Shown one piece after another: positions 6,229 through 7,466 of a DNA stretch of 7,466 nucleotides. The notes beneath the pieces are model-generated. The model was not told where the DNA came from and did not search any database. It saw only the letters and a list, made by a program, of their open reading frames with translations. A program made the translations under genes and the position numbers. Each line of letters begins with the position of its first letter. Within the stretch, counting starts at the first letter, position 1. This DNA comes from DATJPD01 sp036394195 (lineage in GTDB: Bacteria; Pseudomonadota; Alphaproteobacteria; CACIAM-22H2), in contig DASWFO010000051.1 of NCBI GenBank assembly GCA_036394195.1, positions 1-7,466 of the forward strand, given 5' to 3'.

Positions 6229-6525
6229 CTAGTTGGGCGTCAGCTGACCGCGGTTGCGCAGCTCGTTGCACTGTTCCACCGGCGATCGCCACGTCGCCCG
6301 ACCGATCGTGCGCGGCCAGAACCGGTCGACGGCGGTGGGCTGATAGAACGTCGTGGCGCTGTACGGCAGATCGCCCAGCTGATATCCGCGCTCGATGCAG
6401 GCCTCATAAGGATCCTGGGCCAGGGCTTCGGGAAGCGGCTCGGCACAACCGGCCAGGAACAGCATCGCGGCCGCGATCAGGATCAGCAATCCGTGTCCAC
6501 CGTACGTTTCCATGATCCGCTTCAT
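6229..6525 (-). CDS. Small cysteine-containing lipoprotein, 98 residues (paralogue B), abutting the chemoreceptor gene
   Basis: I chose the ATG at 6525 (MKRIMETYGGHG), which gives a positively charged start, a hydrophobic core and a lipobox L-A-G-C with lipidated C27. The longer reading from 6630 runs through the end of the chemoreceptor gene in another frame and would place 35 extra residues before the signal peptide, so it is rejected. An alternative start is M5 at 6513. The mature part shows DPYEAC (38-43), R-G-Y-Q-L-G-D (46-52), T-T (58-59), and W-R-S-P-V-E-Q-C-N-E-L-R-N-R-G (79-93), matching paralogue A; C43 and C86 are the shared cysteines. The junction TGA-G-ATG leaves one base between the chemoreceptor stop and this start, which suggests translational coupling. 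Function is unknown. Confidence 0.82.
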   Translation of the reverse strand: MKRIMETYGGHGLLILIAAAMLFLAGCAEPLPEALAQDPYEACIERGYQLGDLPYSATTFYQPTAVDRFWPRTIGRATWRSPVEQCNELRNRGQLTPN

Positions 6526-6526
6526 C

Positions 6527-7466
6527 TCAGGCCGTCCTGATCTTGGCGAGGAAGTCATTGACCTGGGCGCGGAGCTTGTTGGCCTGGTCGCCCAGCGCCT
6601 CGGCTGAGCTGCGTACCCCTTGGGCCGCACTGCCGGTCGCGTTCGCCCCCTCGCTGACGCCGGCGATGTGCTCGTTCACCTCTTTGGTGCGCTTGGCCGC
6701 GGCCTGCGTGTTGCGCGTGATCTCCTGCGTCGCCGCCCCCTGCTCCTCCACCGCCGAGGCGATCGACGTCGCCACCGAGCTCACCTCGCCGATCGTCCCG
6801 CCGATCCGCTTGATCGCGTCCACCGCCTCCTTGGTCACCGCCTGGACGGCCGCGACCTGGGCCGAAATGTCTTCCGTCGCCTTCGCCGTCTGGTTGGCCA
6901 GGCTCTTCACCTCCGACGCCACCACCGCAAAGCCCTTGCCGGCCTCGCCCGCCCGCGCCGCCTCGATCGTCGCGTTCAGCGCCAGCAGGTTCGTCTGCCC
7001 CGCAATGTCGTTGATCAGCTTCACCACCGCCCCGATCCGGCCCGCCGTCTCCGCCAGGCCCTGCACCGTCCCGTCGGTCTGCCTGGTCTCCTCCACCGCC
7101 CGCCCGGCGATCGCCGCCGCCTTGGCCACCTGCTGGCTGATCTCCGCGATCGACGAGCTCAGCTGCTCGGACGCCGTCGCCACCGTCTGCACGTTGCTCG
7201 ACGCCTCTTCCGACGCCGATGCCACGGCCTTCACCTGCTCGGTGCTCCGCGCCGCCGTCTTCGAGATCCCGTCCGACGTGCTCAGCATCTCCCCGGACGC
7301 ACCGCCCAGCGCCTCCAGCGCCTGCCGCATCTGCCCCTCGAACCCCTTGATGTGCTCCTCGATCGCCTGCTGGCGCGCCGCCCGCTGCTCGTTGCGCTTC
7401 TGCTGCTCGCCCTCGATCCGCGCCTTCTCCGCCGCGTTCTGCTTGAACGTCCCCAGCGCCCCGGCC
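6527..7466 (-). CDS. Methyl-accepting chemotaxis protein, C-terminal signalling part (cut by window edge)
   Basis: The frame is open from the right window edge to the TGA at 6527, giving 312 visible residues; the ATG at 7330 is internal, so the N-terminal sensor and most of any HAMP domain lie outside. The first residues, AGALGTFKQNAAEKARIEGE, are the typical end of a HAMP domain and its junction helix. A long alternating-heptad coiled coil follows. The hairpin tip that binds CheA and CheW is seen at fragment residues about 154-183: GQTNLLALNATIEAARAGEA, then GKGFAVVASEVKSLA, encoded around 6917-7006. Glu/Gln-Glu-rich helix faces (e.g. ASASEEASSN, SAVEEQGAAT) are candidate methylation sites. 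The protein ends DFLAKIRTA with no CheR-tethering pentapeptide. The ligand cannot be inferred. It is followed immediately by the paralogue B lipoprotein gene. Confidence 0.95.
   Translation of the reverse strand, partial: AGALGTFKQNAAEKARIEGEQQKRNEQRAARQQAIEEHIKGFEGQMRQALEALGGASGEMLSTSDGISKTAARSTEQVKAVASASEEASSNVQTVATASEQLSSSIAEISQQVAKAAAIAGRAVEETRQTDGTVQGLAETAGRIGAVVKLINDIAGQTNLLALNATIEAARAGEAGKGFAVVASEVKSLANQTAKATEDISAQVAAVQAVTKEAVDAIKRIGGTIGEVSSVATSIASAVEEQGAATQEITRNTQAAAKRTKEVNEHIAGVSEGANATGSAAQGVRSSAEALGDQANKLRAQVNDFLAKIRTA

Noticed and set aside
6526..6630. N-terminal extension of the paralogue B lipoprotein to 6630
   Set aside because: It would overlap the chemoreceptor gene by about 100 bases and put 35 polar residues ahead of a complete lipoprotein signal peptide.
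1..7466. CRISPR array, tRNA or rRNA gene, insertion sequence, toxin-antitoxin or phage gene
   Set aside because: I saw no regularly spaced repeats, cloverleaf, rRNA core sequence, transposase motif or phage protein on either strand.

Overview
The window is high-GC, G/C-ending-codon DNA in which all nine protein genes that I can support lie on the minus strand, so it is read here from high to low coordinates. The gene content (methyl-accepting protein with an alphaproteobacterial-type signalling domain, hybrid histidine kinase of the KMEAVGQLAGGIAHDFNN type, short Tyr/Pro-rich and Cys-containing lipoproteins, a heme-motif protein with a carboxypeptidase-regulatory domain) suggests an alphaproteobacterium of the Rhodospirillales/Rhizobiales kind. 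That placement is inference from protein style, not from a marker gene.

Layout, in order of transcription. (1) 7466-6527: the C-terminal part of a methyl-accepting chemotaxis protein, cut by the right edge. (2) 6525-4811: four consecutive small lipoprotein genes. The first starts one base after the chemoreceptor stop codon. The first and second (6525-6229 and 6153-5857) are diverged paralogues of exactly 98 residues each that share two cysteines. The third (5758-5528) is a Tyr/Pro-rich mini-lipoprotein. The fourth (5437-4811) is a 208-residue lipoprotein of unknown function. (3) 4697-947: a two-component cassette made of a LuxR/NarL-type response regulator, a membrane-bound 858-residue hybrid histidine kinase (LytS-type 5TM sensor, two PAS domains, HisKA, HATPase, receiver) and a stand-alone CheY-like receiver. 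(4) 825-1: the N-terminal 275 residues of an exported protein with a carboxypeptidase-regulatory-like domain and one CxxCH heme-binding motif, cut by the left edge.

The regulator and kinase are 30 bases apart and very probably co-transcribed. The kinase can plausibly phosphorylate its own receiver, the single-domain receiver and the DNA-binding regulator, though no Hpt domain is present to carry a full phosphorelay. Between the kinase and the single-domain receiver lies a 100-base spacer packed with overlapping inverted repeats whose arms could form mutually exclusive hairpins; it is the most structured non-coding stretch here.

I see no tRNA, rRNA, CRISPR array, insertion sequence or phage gene. 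No clearly new defence or mobile system is visible. The items most worth a second look are the paralogous cysteine lipoproteins abutting the chemoreceptor, the nested inverted repeats at 1400-1446, and the composition of the signalling cassette.
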